From Halarchaeum rubridurum (GTDB lineage Archaea > Halobacteriota > Halobacteria > Halobacteriales > Halobacteriaceae), in NCBI RefSeq assembly GCF_014647115.1, contig NZ_BMOO01000005.1:1-64000 (forward strand): a stretch of DNA of 64,000 nt, written 5' to 3'. The position numbers were made by a program, and so were the translations under genes. Position 1 is the stretch's first letter, and every line of letters starts with the position of its first letter. Positions 25,563 through 33,413 of the stretch are shown piece by piece. The notes under the pieces were generated by a model. It saw only the letters and a program-made list of their open reading frames with translations, was not told the origin of the DNA and ran no database searches.

Positions 25563-25895
25563 TTACGCCGGGGAGCCGACGTGCTGGACGCGTTCGATGT
25601 CGGCGGTGACGTGGACGCTGTTCGGGAAGTCCCAGGACATGATGTCGCGCGCGAGTTCGTCCGCGCCGCGAATCTCGACGCGGCGTCGATACACCGTGTA
25701 GCTCCACGCGTCGAAGGTGTCGCGCTCGCCGTCGAGGCGCTTGTACTGCGGGACGAAGTGTTGGGTCGGCGATTCGGAGTGCGGGCCTTTGAGCTCCGCG
25801 CCCTTGCGGCGGACCGTGTCGCGGATGTCCTCGACGACGCCGTCGAGGGCCGCTCGGTCCCCGCTCTCCAGAGTGAGGCTTGTGACGAAAGTCAT
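25563..25895 (-). CDS. uS10-like protein (uS10/mL48 family)
   Basis: The 110-residue protein matches the ribosomal uS10 fold used by a second, non-ribosomal-operon paralogue in haloarchaea: MTFVTSLTLESGDR, then RKGAELKGPHSE, YKRLDGERDTFDAWSYTVYRRRVEIRG split over two strands, and SVHVTADIERV. The genuine S10 sits with elongation factor genes in archaea, so this one is a paralogue whose role, on ribosome or off, is not known. It is divergent from the Nudix gene. Confidence 0.8.
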   Translation of the reverse strand: MTFVTSLTLESGDRAALDGVVEDIRDTVRRKGAELKGPHSESPTQHFVPQYKRLDGERDTFDAWSYTVYRRRVEIRGADELARDIMSWDFPNSVHVTADIERVQHVGSPA

Positions 25896-26019
25896 GGCTG
25901 GGATGCGCGTAACCGTACACGACGACGTCCACCCTCAAAAACGGCGTGGTTGTGCGCCGCGACCGTCTCGCCGGCAGTCTCCGACATTCTCTTAATCCGC
26001 CGCCGATTTAATGGACGTA

Positions 26020-26445
26020 ATGACGGTCGAAGCAACGAGCGCCGGTGCCATCCTCTTCCGGGACACCCGGGGCCGGCGCGAGTACCTCCTTCTGAAGAGC
26101 CGCCCCGGGGACTGGGAATTCCCCAAAGGCGGCGTGGAAGGGGACGAAGAACTCCAACAGACCGCCATCCGGGAGGTGCAGGAGGAGGCCGGAATCGCCG
26201 ATTTCCGCCTCATCGACGGCTTTCGTGACGACTACGATTACGTCTTCGAAGCGAACGGGGACCGCATCCACAAGACGGTCCATCTCTTCATCGCGAAATC
26301 CTTCGAGGCCTCCGCCGAACTCTCCAACGAGCACTCGGACCTCCAATGGCGCGACTACGAACAGGCACTGAACACCATCACGCAGGACGGCCCCCGGAAC
26401 ATCCTGGAGGACGCCCACGAGTTCCTCGACGAGACGGACCTCTGA
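26020..26445 (+). CDS. Nudix hydrolase, Ap4A hydrolase type
   Basis: The 141-residue enzyme carries a complete Nudix box at residues 37-59: GGVEGDEELQQTAIREV and EEAGI, with the metal-binding glutamates. The segment LLKSRPGDWEFPKGG resembles asymmetric diadenosine tetraphosphate hydrolases, so hydrolysis of Ap4A or other capped nucleotides is likely. The frame opens at ATG 26011, but a CTTAATC box near 25990-25996 puts ATG 26020 (MTVEATSAG) at the leaderless distance. One base separates its stop from the DUF5787 start, an operon-like arrangement. Confidence 0.87.
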   Translation: MTVEATSAGAILFRDTRGRREYLLLKSRPGDWEFPKGGVEGDEELQQTAIREVQEEAGIADFRLIDGFRDDYDYVFEANGDRIHKTVHLFIAKSFEASAELSNEHSDLQWRDYEQALNTITQDGPRNILEDAHEFLDETDL

Positions 26446-26446
26446 G

Positions 26447-27529
26447 ATGGCCGGCGCGGAGTTCGGTTTCGAACTCCGGGTCTGCGCGTGGGCCGAGCGA
26501 CACTGGGAGCCCGCCGACCCCGACAGCCGCGTGCTCGTCGCGCGCCAACTCGGGACTCGGCGGCGGCGCTGGGACACCGTCATCGTCGAGGCCGACCCCG
26601 CGGGACTCAGCGCACGCGCCGCCTTCGGGGCCGACGAACTCGACGCCGACCTCCTCGACGTCGTCCGGCACGCCCCGGCCGACTGGACGTACTACCGCGA
26701 CGCGCTCCCCGACCCCGGCTACCCGTGGCGCTACGTCCGCGAGGCCATCCACCGCGCGAGCGCCCGCGGCGTCCTCGACGAGCGCAAGCGCGCGAACCGC
26801 ATCGAGATACGCCGGGTCGCTCCCTACCCCGACTGGGTGCGCCGGGTCGTCGCCGTCGAGAACAAACCCGACCTCGACGCCTCGGCCGCGCGCGCCCTCG
26901 CCGCACAACTCGAACGCGACGTCGCGCTCGGGCTCGCCGACGAGGTGTGGGTCGCCACGCGCGCCGACGCGACCCGCGCGCTCGTCACGGAGATGCCGAA
27001 CGCCGCGGGCGTGCTGACGGTCGGGGCGGGCGACGACGCGGCGGACGACGCGACGGACGAAGGACGGGACCCCGAGGCGGGCGAGCGCGACGCGCTGGCC
27101 GTCGACGTCGCGTGGCACCCCCGGACGCTCGACCCGGACGCGACCGGCGTCCGCGTCACCGACCGCGGCGACCCGACGGCCTTCGAGTACGTCGACCCGG
27201 CGGAGAAACGCGAGACGCGCGCCCGTCTCGCCGAGCGCGCCTACGGCCGCGGGTGGCGCGCGTACGCCGACACGATGCGCCCGGACTGCCGCGCGTTCGA
27301 CCTGCGCGCGGCCGAGGAGGGAGACGTCCCGTACTGTCACGCGAAGGGCCGCGAGCAGACCGCCGCGGAGTGCTCGGGGTCGTGTCCCGACTTCTCGCCC
27401 GAACCCCCGGGGTGGCGACAGCGCGGGTGGCCAATCGAGGGCGGGCCGGGGAAGACGGTGAAACGCCTCCTCGACCGCCGGCGACGGCGTCGACGGCCGG
27501 GACTGGACGAACGCGACGGCGACGCGTGA
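26447..27529 (+). CDS. DUF5787 protein, candidate PD-(D/E)xK nuclease with Cys cluster
   Basis: The 360-residue haloarchaeal protein has no assigned function. I see Asp43 in RRWDTVIVEAD, then Glu138 and Lys140 in VVAVENKPDLD, then AAQLERDVALGLADEVWVAT (153-171). This order, with an acidic residue, E-x-K on a strand, a helix with Gln and a final strand, is that of PD-(D/E)xK nucleases. The C-terminal third holds Cys281, Cys297, Cys309 and Cys313, a set that could hold zinc or an Fe-S cluster as in Cas4/AddB-type nucleases. The middle (190-220) is acidic and disordered, and the end is Arg-rich. Only the DUF assignment is family knowledge; nuclease activity is inference. Confidence 0.8.
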   Translation: MAGAEFGFELRVCAWAERHWEPADPDSRVLVARQLGTRRRRWDTVIVEADPAGLSARAAFGADELDADLLDVVRHAPADWTYYRDALPDPGYPWRYVREAIHRASARGVLDERKRANRIEIRRVAPYPDWVRRVVAVENKPDLDASAARALAAQLERDVALGLADEVWVATRADATRALVTEMPNAAGVLTVGAGDDAADDATDEGRDPEAGERDALAVDVAWHPRTLDPDATGVRVTDRGDPTAFEYVDPAEKRETRARLAERAYGRGWRAYADTMRPDCRAFDLRAAEEGDVPYCHAKGREQTAAECSGSCPDFSPEPPGWRQRGWPIEGGPGKTVKRLLDRRRRRRRPGLDERDGDA

Positions 27530-27550
27530 GCGCCGACTCGGGCGACGGCG

Positions 27551-28048
27551 TCAGTCCTCGTCGAGGAGGACGGCGTCGCGTTCGACGGCGAGGCGGAACG
27601 TCGGGACGGTCCGGTAGATGAGTTCGACGACGCCCTTGCGCTTGAGCGCCTGGAGGGCGCGCCGGACGTCCTTCGCGCCGGGTTCATCGCCGTCGTCGGT
27701 CTCCAGGTCGTCGCCGTGCGCCTCGCGGAGGCGGTGGAGGACGTTGACGACGCTCGCCGACTCCTCCTCGGGGCCGGGCGCGACGGCGAACACGAGGCGC
27801 TCGAAGTCGGTCATGTGGACCTCGAACTCCTCCGGTTCCTCGCCGGTGACGATGGCGCGCGCCTCCGCCGTCGCGCGGATGAGGCTGTCCTCGTCGCGGT
27901 AGTAGTACTCCTTCAGCTCCGATTCGAGGTACTGGTGGACGTCGCTCCCCGACTCCATCCCCCAGCGGTCCTGGAGAGCCTTGTTCTTCGTCGGCTGGAG
28001 TTCCACGATGTCCGCGAGGCGCTCGGCCGCCTCCTCCGAGAGGGTCAT
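27551..28048 (-). CDS. DUF5797 family protein, winged-helix-like
   Basis: The 165-residue protein opens with MTLSEEAAERLADIVELQPT, then NKALQDRWGMESGSDVHQYL, a pattern like a helix-turn-helix or winged-helix N-terminal domain. After YYYRDEDSLIRAT comes a second region, DVRRALQALKRKGVVELIYR, like a C-terminal wing. It may be a transcription regulator; this is inferred from the fold pattern. Asp/Glu-rich linkers are typical of haloarchaea. It is convergent with DUF5787 and divergent from the enoyl-CoA hydratase gene. Confidence 0.78.
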   Translation of the reverse strand: MTLSEEAAERLADIVELQPTKNKALQDRWGMESGSDVHQYLESELKEYYYRDEDSLIRATAEARAIVTGEEPEEFEVHMTDFERLVFAVAPGPEEESASVVNVLHRLREAHGDDLETDDGDEPGAKDVRRALQALKRKGVVELIYRTVPTFRLAVERDAVLLDED

Positions 28049-28148
28049 GGTCCCGCGTATTCGGCGGCCCTATTTCGCCGTTTCCCCTCCGGCGTCGGTT
28101 CGCCGCGTCGCCCCCATCGTTATGGGTCGCCTCCGCGTCCACGCCACC

Positions 28149-28922
28149 ATGACCGATTCCGTTCGGCTCGACGTCGACGACGCGGGCGTCGCGACGCTCA
28201 CCATCGACCGCCCGGACCGGCTGAACGCGCTCGACGGCGCGACGCTCGACGCGCTCTTGGCGGCGCTCGCGGACGCCGAGGCCGCGGACGCCCGCGCAGT
28301 CGTGCTCCGCGGGGCGGGCGACGACGCGTTCGCCGCGGGCGCGGACATCGCGGAGATGGCGGAGTACGGCCCCGCGGAGGCGCACGCCTACGCCGACCTC
28401 GGCCACGACGTCACGCGCGCCATCGAGACGTTCCCCGCGCCCGTCGTCGCCGCCATCGGCGGCTACGCCCTCGGCGGCGGCCTCGAACTCGCGCTCGCCT
28501 GCGACCTCCGCGTCGCCGCGGAGAGCGCCATCCTCGGGCAGACCGAGACGGACCTCGGCATCGTCCCGGGATGGGGCGGCACGCAGCGTCTCCCGCGGCT
28601 CGTCGGCGACGAGACGGCCCGCCGGCTCATCTACTTCGGCGACCGAATCGACGGGCAGGACGCCTACGACCTCGGCCTCGTCGGCGACCTCGTCGCGCAC
28701 GACGAGCTCGACGAGTACGTCGCGGACCTCGCCGCGGACCTCGCCGCGCGCCCGCGGTTCGCGCTCGCCGCCGCGAAGGAGGCGATCACGAAGAGCCACG
28801 AGACCGACCTCGGTGCGGGACTCGACTTCGAGCGGCGTACGTGGGCGTCGCTGTTCGGGACGCACGACCAGCGCGAGGGGATGGCGGCCTTCCTGGAGGA
28901 GCGAGAGCCGGCGTTCGAGTAG
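28149..28922 (+). CDS. Enoyl-CoA hydratase/isomerase family protein
   Basis: The 257-residue crotonase-fold protein hydrates or isomerises enoyl-CoA in fatty-acid or amino-acid breakdown. The oxyanion-hole AAGADI is at 62-67. GGYALGGGLELALACDL (104-120) supplies Glu113 and the QTETDLGIVPGWGG segment supplies Glu133; these are the two catalytic glutamates of true hydratases. Length fits the family. ATG 28149 (MTDSVRLDVDD) is chosen; an upstream in-frame ATG (MGRLRVHATM) at 28122 would add nine poorly conserved residues. Downstream lies repeat DNA. Confidence 0.87.
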   Translation: MTDSVRLDVDDAGVATLTIDRPDRLNALDGATLDALLAALADAEAADARAVVLRGAGDDAFAAGADIAEMAEYGPAEAHAYADLGHDVTRAIETFPAPVVAAIGGYALGGGLELALACDLRVAAESAILGQTETDLGIVPGWGGTQRLPRLVGDETARRLIYFGDRIDGQDAYDLGLVGDLVAHDELDEYVADLAADLAARPRFALAAAKEAITKSHETDLGAGLDFERRTWASLFGTHDQREGMAAFLEEREPAFE

Positions 28923-28923
28923 C

Positions 28924-29091
28924 GCGCGGCGGCTCCGCCGCCGCGGAGGAGTGAACGGTGAAACCGTGAGTAGCGTGGGGCCGAACGAATGTGAGGGCCC
29001 ACAGAAAGCGAGCGGGGAGGAACGACCCGCGAGTAGTGCGCGGCGGCAGAGCCGCCGCGGAGAAGCGAACGGTGAAACCGTGAGTAGCGTG
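28924..29091. repeat. Composite repeat: two 54-base hairpin modules around a GTGGGGCC element
   Basis: Two near-identical 54-base modules occupy 28924-28977 and 29038-29091. Each has a GC hairpin (28926-28941, and 29039-29059 with 9-base arms and loop AGA), then ACGGT-GAA-ACCGT (28955-28967 and 29069-29081), then GAGTAGCG. Differences fall mainly in the loop and connector. Between them, 28972-29004 is the reverse of the element found twice each at 2.4 and 4.3 kb. The block fills most of the 252-base space between the hydratase and DUF5789 genes. Confidence 0.78.
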
Positions 29092-29174
29092 ACCCACGAG
29101 CGGCGCGCGACGGCGTCGTCCGGCGTCGGCGAGTGCGACAAACAGTTAAGGAGCGGCCGACGGTATCCGAAGCC

Positions 29175-29432
29175 ATGACCGAACGGGTGAAACTCAAGGA
29201 CCTCGAAGACGCCCTCGAAGGGCTCCCGTACCCGCTCAGCAAGCAGAACGCGGTGGCGGAGGTCGAAGGGATCGTGCTCGTCTACGCCGACGGCGAGGAG
29301 ACCGCGGCGGACGTCGTCGAGCGCATCGAGGAGGAGGTGTTCGACGACCCCGCGTCGCTCGCCGCCTCGATTCGCAACAACCTCCCGACGGAGGCCGTCG
29401 GCGAACCCGGCCAGTCGGAGGGCGAGGGGTGA
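29175..29432 (+). CDS. DUF5789 family protein (short form)
   Basis: This 85-residue protein of the haloarchaeal DUF5789 family opens LKDLEDALEGLPYPLSKQNAV (split by family strands), has the central VYADGEETAADVVERI, and ends with the very conserved LPTEAVGEPGQSEGEG. It is a paralogue of the 120-residue protein at 8191. AGTTAAGG near 29147-29154 gives a plausible TATA box about 25 bases upstream. Function is unknown. Confidence 0.83.
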   Translation: MTERVKLKDLEDALEGLPYPLSKQNAVAEVEGIVLVYADGEETAADVVERIEEEVFDDPASLAASIRNNLPTEAVGEPGQSEGEG

Positions 29433-29482
29433 CGGCGCCGAACACCGGAGGCTTATAGGGACGGCTCGGTTACGGAGGGAGC

Positions 29483-29797
29483 ATGGAATTCTGCGACGAA
29501 TGCGGCTCGATGATGCGGGCGGAGGACGACTTCTGGGTGTGTACGTCCTGCGGCCACGAGCAACCGAAGGGCGACGCCGCGCAGTACACCGTCACGGAGG
29601 GCCAAGAGGAGACGGAGATAGTCGACGTCTCGGACGCCGAGGACCGCGGGCTCCCCTCCACGAAGACCTTCTGCCCGGAGTGTGGCAACGACCGAGCCTA
29701 CTACTACATGCAGCAGATTCGGAGCGCCGACGAGTCCGAGACGCGCTTTTTCATCTGCACGGAGTGCGAACACCGCTGGCGCGAAGACGACAACTAA
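29483..29797 (+). CDS. tfs: Transcription factor S (TFIIS/RPB9-like cleavage factor)
   Basis: The 104-residue factor rescues backtracked RNA polymerase by inducing transcript cleavage. The N-terminal ribbon uses Cys4, Cys7, Cys20 and Cys23. The C-terminal ribbon uses Cys64, Cys67, Cys92 and Cys95, with the catalytic acidic pair Asp83-Glu84 in RSADESET on the hairpin tip. Both ribbons are intact, so it should be active. CTTATAG at 29451-29457 is a TATA box about 30 bases upstream, and GGAGGG lies just before the ATG, so a Shine-Dalgarno contact is also possible. Confidence 0.95.
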   Translation: MEFCDECGSMMRAEDDFWVCTSCGHEQPKGDAAQYTVTEGQEETEIVDVSDAEDRGLPSTKTFCPECGNDRAYYYMQQIRSADESETRFFICTECEHRWREDDN

Positions 29798-29813
29798 CTC
29801 CTTTCTCGACTCG

Positions 29814-29830
29814 GGGTCGCTTCGCGACCC
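29814..29830. repeat. Mini-hairpin downstream of tfs
   Basis: GGGTCGC, loop TTC, GCGACCC starts 17 bases after the tfs stop codon. It may act as a 3' end structure. The perfect arms and 3-base loop match the mini-hairpins of the dispersed repeat blocks. The rest of the tfs-trmI space (to 29918) shows nothing else. Confidence 0.5.
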
Positions 29831-29918
29831 GCTGGGGCACGAACTGCCACGAAACACTGCGAGCGGCGGGGCGGCTCGTCGCGGTCGGGGACGCGACGAC
29901 CGCACCGCGGCTCTCGGC

Positions 29919-30644
29919 CTACGGCTTGCGCGCGAACGTGAGATAGCCGGTGTGACCGACGCCGCGCGTGCTCGGCCGGGAGCCCCGGTCGTCGAAGTCC
30001 ATCGCGCGCTGGATGGTCTCGACCGTGTCGACGTCGGCGAGGCCGGCCTCGACGGCGGCCTCGTGGCTCGCGCGGGCGTTCTCGACGAACGGCGAGTAGA
30101 CGGCGACGAACCCCCCGGAGACGAGGTGGTCGTCGAGGCGAGCGACGACCTCGGGAGCGTCCGCGGTGTCGAGCGTCACGAGGTCGAACGTCCCGAGGTC
30201 GTCGAGTTCCTCGGTGACGTCGCCGGCGCGGACCTCGACGGTGTCCGCGACGCCGGCGAGCGCCATGTTCTCCCGGGCGACCTCGGCGAACTCCGCGCGG
30301 GCCTCGTAGGTGAGGACGTCCGCGCCGAGGCGACCGAGGTAGGCGGCGAGGACGCCCGTCCCCGTCCCGGCGTCGAGGACGCGGTCGTCCGCGGCCGCGC
30401 CCGTCTCGCCGACGACGACGCCGATGTCCTTCGGCATCATCGGTGCGCCGGTGCGTTCGAGGTGGTCGAAGAGGTCCGGGCCGCGCAGCGAGCGGACGGT
30501 GAAGGGCTCGCCGAGATGCGTCTCGACGACGTCGCCGGGGTCGGGGTCCTCGGGGACGTCGACGACGCCGAGGTCCGTGTGGAGCTCCTCGCCGGGGTGG
30601 CAGAGGAACTCGCGGTCGTCCCGGACGAGGAGGAACGCCCTCAC
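29919..30644 (-). CDS. trmI: tRNA (adenine-N1)-methyltransferase
   Basis: The 241-residue enzyme methylates N1 of adenine in the T-loop (archaeal TrmI acts at 57 and 58). The N-terminal part [20 protein letters not shown] with HTDLGVVD is the family lead domain. The SAM motif [16 protein letters not shown] follows, then [18 protein letters not shown], and [10 protein letters not shown] for catalysis. GTG 30644 is the start: it overlaps the NAC stop as GTGA, and the conserved domain begins there. The long frame upstream is read-through. Confidence 0.9.
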   Translation of the reverse strand: MRAFLLVRDDREFLCHPGEELHTDLGVVDVPEDPDPGDVVETHLGEPFTVRSLRGPDLFDHLERTGAPMMPKDIGVVVGETGAAADDRVLDAGTGTGVLAAYLGRLGADVLTYEARAEFAEVARENMALAGVADTVEVRAGDVTEELDDLGTFDLVTLDTADAPEVVARLDDHLVSGGFVAVYSPFVENARASHEAAVEAGLADVDTVETIQRAMDFDDRGSRPSTRGVGHTGYLTFARKP

Positions 30645-31030
30645 TCCAGCGTGGCGATGGCGGTCGCGAGGTCGCCGTCGGCGCCCTTCAGCGCCGCGCG
30701 GGCCTCCTCCTCGCTCGCGCCCGTCCGCTGGACGACGATTTCGACGTCCGAGTCGGGAATCTCGGGCTCGTCGCTGTCGGCCTCGGCGTCGGCGTCGCCG
30801 GACTCGACGGCCGCGGTGGCCTCGCGCTCCTCGGGCTGACCGAGAATCTGGTAGGTCTCCTGCCCGCGGGCGTCCATCTGCGTGACGTCGGCGTCCGAGA
30901 AGACGAGTTCGCGCCCGTCGGTCGTCGTGATGACGACCTCCTCGGCGTCTATCTCGGTGACGTCGATACCCATCTGCTCCATCATCTGCTGCATCTTCCG
31001 GGGGTTCATCCCGCCGCCTCCTCCGAACAT
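30641..31030 (-). CDS. nac: Nascent polypeptide-associated complex protein (alpha-NAC)
   Basis: The 129-residue protein binds nascent chains at the ribosome exit. [17 protein letters not shown] and the [14 protein letters not shown] strand define the NAC domain. An acidic linker leads to a UBA domain at the end ([20 protein letters not shown]). ATG 31030 ([13 protein letters not shown]) is preferred; GGAGG lies 7 bases upstream, a good ribosome-binding site, rarer here than [16 protein letters not shown]. It is coupled to trmI by a 4-base overlap. Confidence 0.93.
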   Translation of the reverse strand: MFGGGGGMNPRKMQQMMEQMGIDVTEIDAEEVVITTTDGRELVFSDADVTQMDARGQETYQILGQPEEREATAAVESGDADAEADSDEPEIPDSDVEIVVQRTGASEEEARAALKGADGDLATAIATLE

Positions 31031-31141
31031 GCCAATTCCTCCGGTCGCCCGGGGCAAAAGCACTACGGGTCGCGGGCGGGTCGCGACCGTGGCTCGACGC
31101 CCCTCGGACCACTCCGGCCGTGCGGACCCGTCGGGCGGCGC

Positions 31142-31615
31142 TTATCGCGTGCCCGCGCCCTCCCGTATCTTGACGGCCATCCCGGTGTCGAAGTCGCGGA
31201 CGGCGTCCGCGTCGAGTTCGAGGCGGCCGACGGCGATCGGGCGGCCGTCCTCGTGGACGACGACGACCTCGTCGCCGGCGCGGCCCTCGGGGTCGACGTC
31301 CGCGACGAACTTGGCGAAGACGTTCTTCCCCTCGCGGACGAACGGCTCGCTCTCGTCGCCGACGACGACGCGGCACGCGGGCGTGCCGAGGGCGTCGTGT
31401 AGGCGCTCGCCGCCCGCGAGGCCGAGCGTGAAGCGCCCGTCGGTGCCGAGGGAGACGAGGCGCTCGCCGTCGCGCGTCGAGACCTGTCGGGGGCGGCCGG
31501 ACTTCGAGCGGTCGACGTCGTACGTCTCGTCGTCGGGGAAGAGCGCCGCGCCGGCGCCCGCGCGGAACTGGTAGTCCGCGATGGTCCCCAGGGTCCGTCG
31601 TTCCGAATCCTCCAT
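31142..31615 (-). CDS. PUA domain protein
   Basis: The 157-residue protein has a C-terminal PUA domain (about 80-150: RVVVGDESEPFVREGKNVFA, VDPEGRAGDEVVVV and the PIAVGRLELDADA strand), an RNA-binding fold seen in tRNA and rRNA modification. The N-terminal part, TIADYQFRAGAGAALFP, is the conserved pre-PUA segment. An in-frame GTG lies three codons upstream; ATG 31615 is preferred because GGAGG lies 8 bases before it. It sits 111 bases upstream of nac on the same strand, so a shared translation/RNA-modification cluster is likely. Confidence 0.85.
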   Translation of the reverse strand: MEDSERRTLGTIADYQFRAGAGAALFPDDETYDVDRSKSGRPRQVSTRDGERLVSLGTDGRFTLGLAGGERLHDALGTPACRVVVGDESEPFVREGKNVFAKFVADVDPEGRAGDEVVVVHEDGRPIAVGRLELDADAVRDFDTGMAVKIREGAGTR

Positions 31616-31701
31616 GCGGGACACCTCCGCGCGACGGCGGGATGTACCCTTCGGACGGGAGAGGTGGGCTTATGTGCCGGGCGACCCAAGACGCGAGCAA
31701 G

Positions 31702-31884
31702 ATGGAAACGAAGACGCTCGCGGGACTGCCGCTCCTCGTGGTCGCGGCGGCGCTGTTGCTGTGGACGACGCTGACGATGACGACCGTGGGTCCGATGACG
31801 CTCGGCGTCGGCGCGGTCGCCGCCGTCGGCCTCGCGGCGGGCTCGCTCCTCGTCGGTACCGCCGGCGACGGCCGCTCCGTCTAG
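31702..31884 (+). CDS. 60-residue membrane protein, unknown
   Basis: Two membrane segments, LAGLPLLVVAAALLLWTTLT (6-25) and TLGVGAVAAVGLAAGSLLVG (33-52), are joined by a short turn. The C-terminus is TAGDGRSV. ATG 31702 is chosen over the frame's earlier ATG because a TATA-like GGCTTATG at 31668-31675 lies about 30 bases before it. The stop overlaps the end of the convergent NYN gene by 4 bases. Family not recognised. Confidence 0.65.
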   Translation: METKTLAGLPLLVVAAALLLWTTLTMTTVGPMTLGVGAVAAVGLAAGSLLVGTAGDGRSV

Positions 31885-32378
31885 AGCAGCACCGTCTCGC
31901 GTCGCTCCGCCAGGTCGGTGAAGTCGTCGGCGGCCTCGACGAGTTCGTCGGCGGTGGACGAACGGAACCCGAACACTTCGACGCGGACCCCCTCGTGTCG
32001 GAGGTGGTGACAGAGCCGCGAGAAGTCGCCGTCGCCCGTGCAGAGCGCGACGGTATCGACCTTCTCGGCGAGCGTGACGGCGTCGAGGCTGATGCCGACG
32101 TCCCAGTCGGCCTTCTTCGACCCGTCGCCGAACGTCTTGATGTCCTTTATCTTCGCCTCGAAGCCGATGTCGCGCAGCGCCTCGAAGAACGACTCCTCCT
32201 GGGGCGAGTCCGCGCGGATGACGTAGGCGATGGCGCGGACGAGCTCGCGGCCGTCGACGGCGGTGTCGAGGAGGCCCGCGTAGTCGACGTTCTGCGAGTA
32301 GAGGCTGTGAGAGGAGTGATAGAGGTTCTGCGCGTCCGCGAGGACGGCGACGCGCTGTGCGGGGTGTATCTCGGCCAT
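31881..32378 (-). CDS. NYN domain protein (LabA-like, PIN-like nuclease)
   Basis: The 165-residue protein has the NYN fold: VAVLADAQNLYHSS with Asp15 and Asn18, KADWDVGISLDAV, and ALCTGDGDFSRLCHHLRHEG carrying the final acidic pair. These align with metal-dependent RNases of the NYN/PIN group. The target is unknown. CTTTACG on the minus strand near 32405-32411 lies about 30 bases before the ATG and is a good TATA candidate, so transcription is likely leaderless and independent. Confidence 0.87.
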   Translation of the reverse strand: MAEIHPAQRVAVLADAQNLYHSSHSLYSQNVDYAGLLDTAVDGRELVRAIAYVIRADSPQEESFFEALRDIGFEAKIKDIKTFGDGSKKADWDVGISLDAVTLAEKVDTVALCTGDGDFSRLCHHLRHEGVRVEVFGFRSSTADELVEAADDFTDLAERRETVLL

Positions 32379-32466
32379 CTGTTGGCGTCCGCTTCGCCGT
32401 TCGGGCGTAAAGAGGCTACGCACGCTGCGTACGCGCTGACGGGGACGCACGAGCGGTCGCTCGCCT

Positions 32467-33108
32467 TCAGGCGTCGGGCGTCTCGTGACGCGTCAGCGCG
32501 AGCGTCCCCGGGTCGAGCGTGTAGTAGGACTCCCAGACGGGCGCGACGGTGACGACGCGGGTGTCGCCGACCGTCGACTCGGTGTGTTCGTGGTGGTGGC
32601 CGACGAGGCAGAGGTCGGGCGAGAGCGCCGCGAGGAGGTCGTCGACGTGCCGACAGCCGACGTCGTACTCCTCCATCACGGGCGTTCCGTGGGGGGCCTG
32701 GTGGGTGAGGAGGACGTCGACGTCGTCGAGGGCCTTCGCGCGTTCGACGTCCGCGCGGACGAAGTGCCGGCGGCGCTCGCCGACGAGCGCGGAGCGCGGT
32801 TTGTCGTACTGCGTCGGCGCGTAGTTGCCGGAGAGACCGGCGACGCGGACGCCCTCGACGTCGACGGCGTCGCCCGCGAGCAGGTGGGCGTTCTCGACGT
32901 CGCGCGAGCGGACGCGGCCGTGGCGGAGCGCGTCGACGACGTCGAAGTCCTCGTTGTTGCCCGCGACGAAGTGCGTCGGCACGGGGAGGTCGTAGTATTC
33001 GAGGTCGCCGCACTGGACGGCGACGGACTCGTCGGCGGCGCGGTAGGCGGCGAAGAGCGCCCGGCGGCGGGCGGGGTCAATCGCGTGGGCGTCGCCGAGG
33101 ACGAGCAT
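32467..33108 (-). CDS. Metallophosphoesterase (calcineurin-like)
   Basis: The 213-residue protein has all the dimetal site motifs: GDAH (Asp6, His8), GDLEY (Asp35), GNNED (Asn51), LLTHQAPHG and GHHHEH. It should hydrolyse phosphodiesters or phosphomonoesters; small archaeal members of this kind often act on cyclic or bis-p-nitrophenyl phosphate in vitro, but the natural substrate is unknown. ATG 33108 (MLVLGDAH) begins the core; the frame's upstream extension is Arg-rich read-through. Confidence 0.87.
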   Translation of the reverse strand: MLVLGDAHAIDPARRRALFAAYRAADESVAVQCGDLEYYDLPVPTHFVAGNNEDFDVVDALRHGRVRSRDVENAHLLAGDAVDVEGVRVAGLSGNYAPTQYDKPRSALVGERRRHFVRADVERAKALDDVDVLLTHQAPHGTPVMEEYDVGCRHVDDLLAALSPDLCLVGHHHEHTESTVGDTRVVTVAPVWESYYTLDPGTLALTRHETPDA

Positions 33109-33134
33109 CGTCCCGGTGGTGTCGGCCGCGCCGG

Positions 33135-33141
33135 CATAAAT
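33135..33141 (-). promoter_or_regulatory. TATA box of the metallophosphoesterase gene
   Basis: ATTTATG on the minus strand, centred about 30 bases before ATG 33108, fits a leaderless or nearly leaderless start. Confidence 0.55.
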
Positions 33142-33196
33142 CCTCGCCAGACGCGCGGCGACAGACCTATGCCGGCCGGGCCCACTACGTGCGTGT

Positions 33197-33337
33197 ATGA
33201 CCGAGGCGCGCGCGTTCACGGGCTCTGCGGCCGCCGTGAGCGTCGGCGTCGGCGCCGACCCGTGCGCCCGGACGCGCGGGCGTCTCGCCGACCGCAAACG
33301 CGCTAAACGCGGGCTCGTCGGCTCGCTGCGGGCGTAG
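33197..33337 (+). CDS. Possible 46-residue ORF, unknown
   Basis: ATG 33197 opens 46 codons: MTEARAFTGSAAAVSVGVGA, then a Cys and an Arg/Lys-rich tail ending LVGSLRA. CCTATG near 33167-33172 is about 27 bases upstream and could be its TATA box. Against it: the product is basic and shows no recognised motif. It otherwise fills the space between the metallophosphoesterase promoter and the dap operon promoter. The dapA TATA candidate (TTTTAC, 33378-33383) lies after its stop. Confidence 0.35.
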   Translation: MTEARAFTGSAAAVSVGVGADPCARTRGRLADRKRAKRGLVGSLRA

Positions 33338-33413
33338 CGTCCCGTCTCGGGCCACCGCGGCCGCGAACCGCGTACCGTTTTACTCCCACCCGCAGTCACC
33401 ACACACCACACAC

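Noticed and set aside
28786-29242. Minus-strand frames of 103 and 192 residues across the 29 kb repeat block
   Set aside because: They translate the hairpin repeat DNA itself; the repeated peptide pattern follows the DNA repeats and there is no promoter or family.
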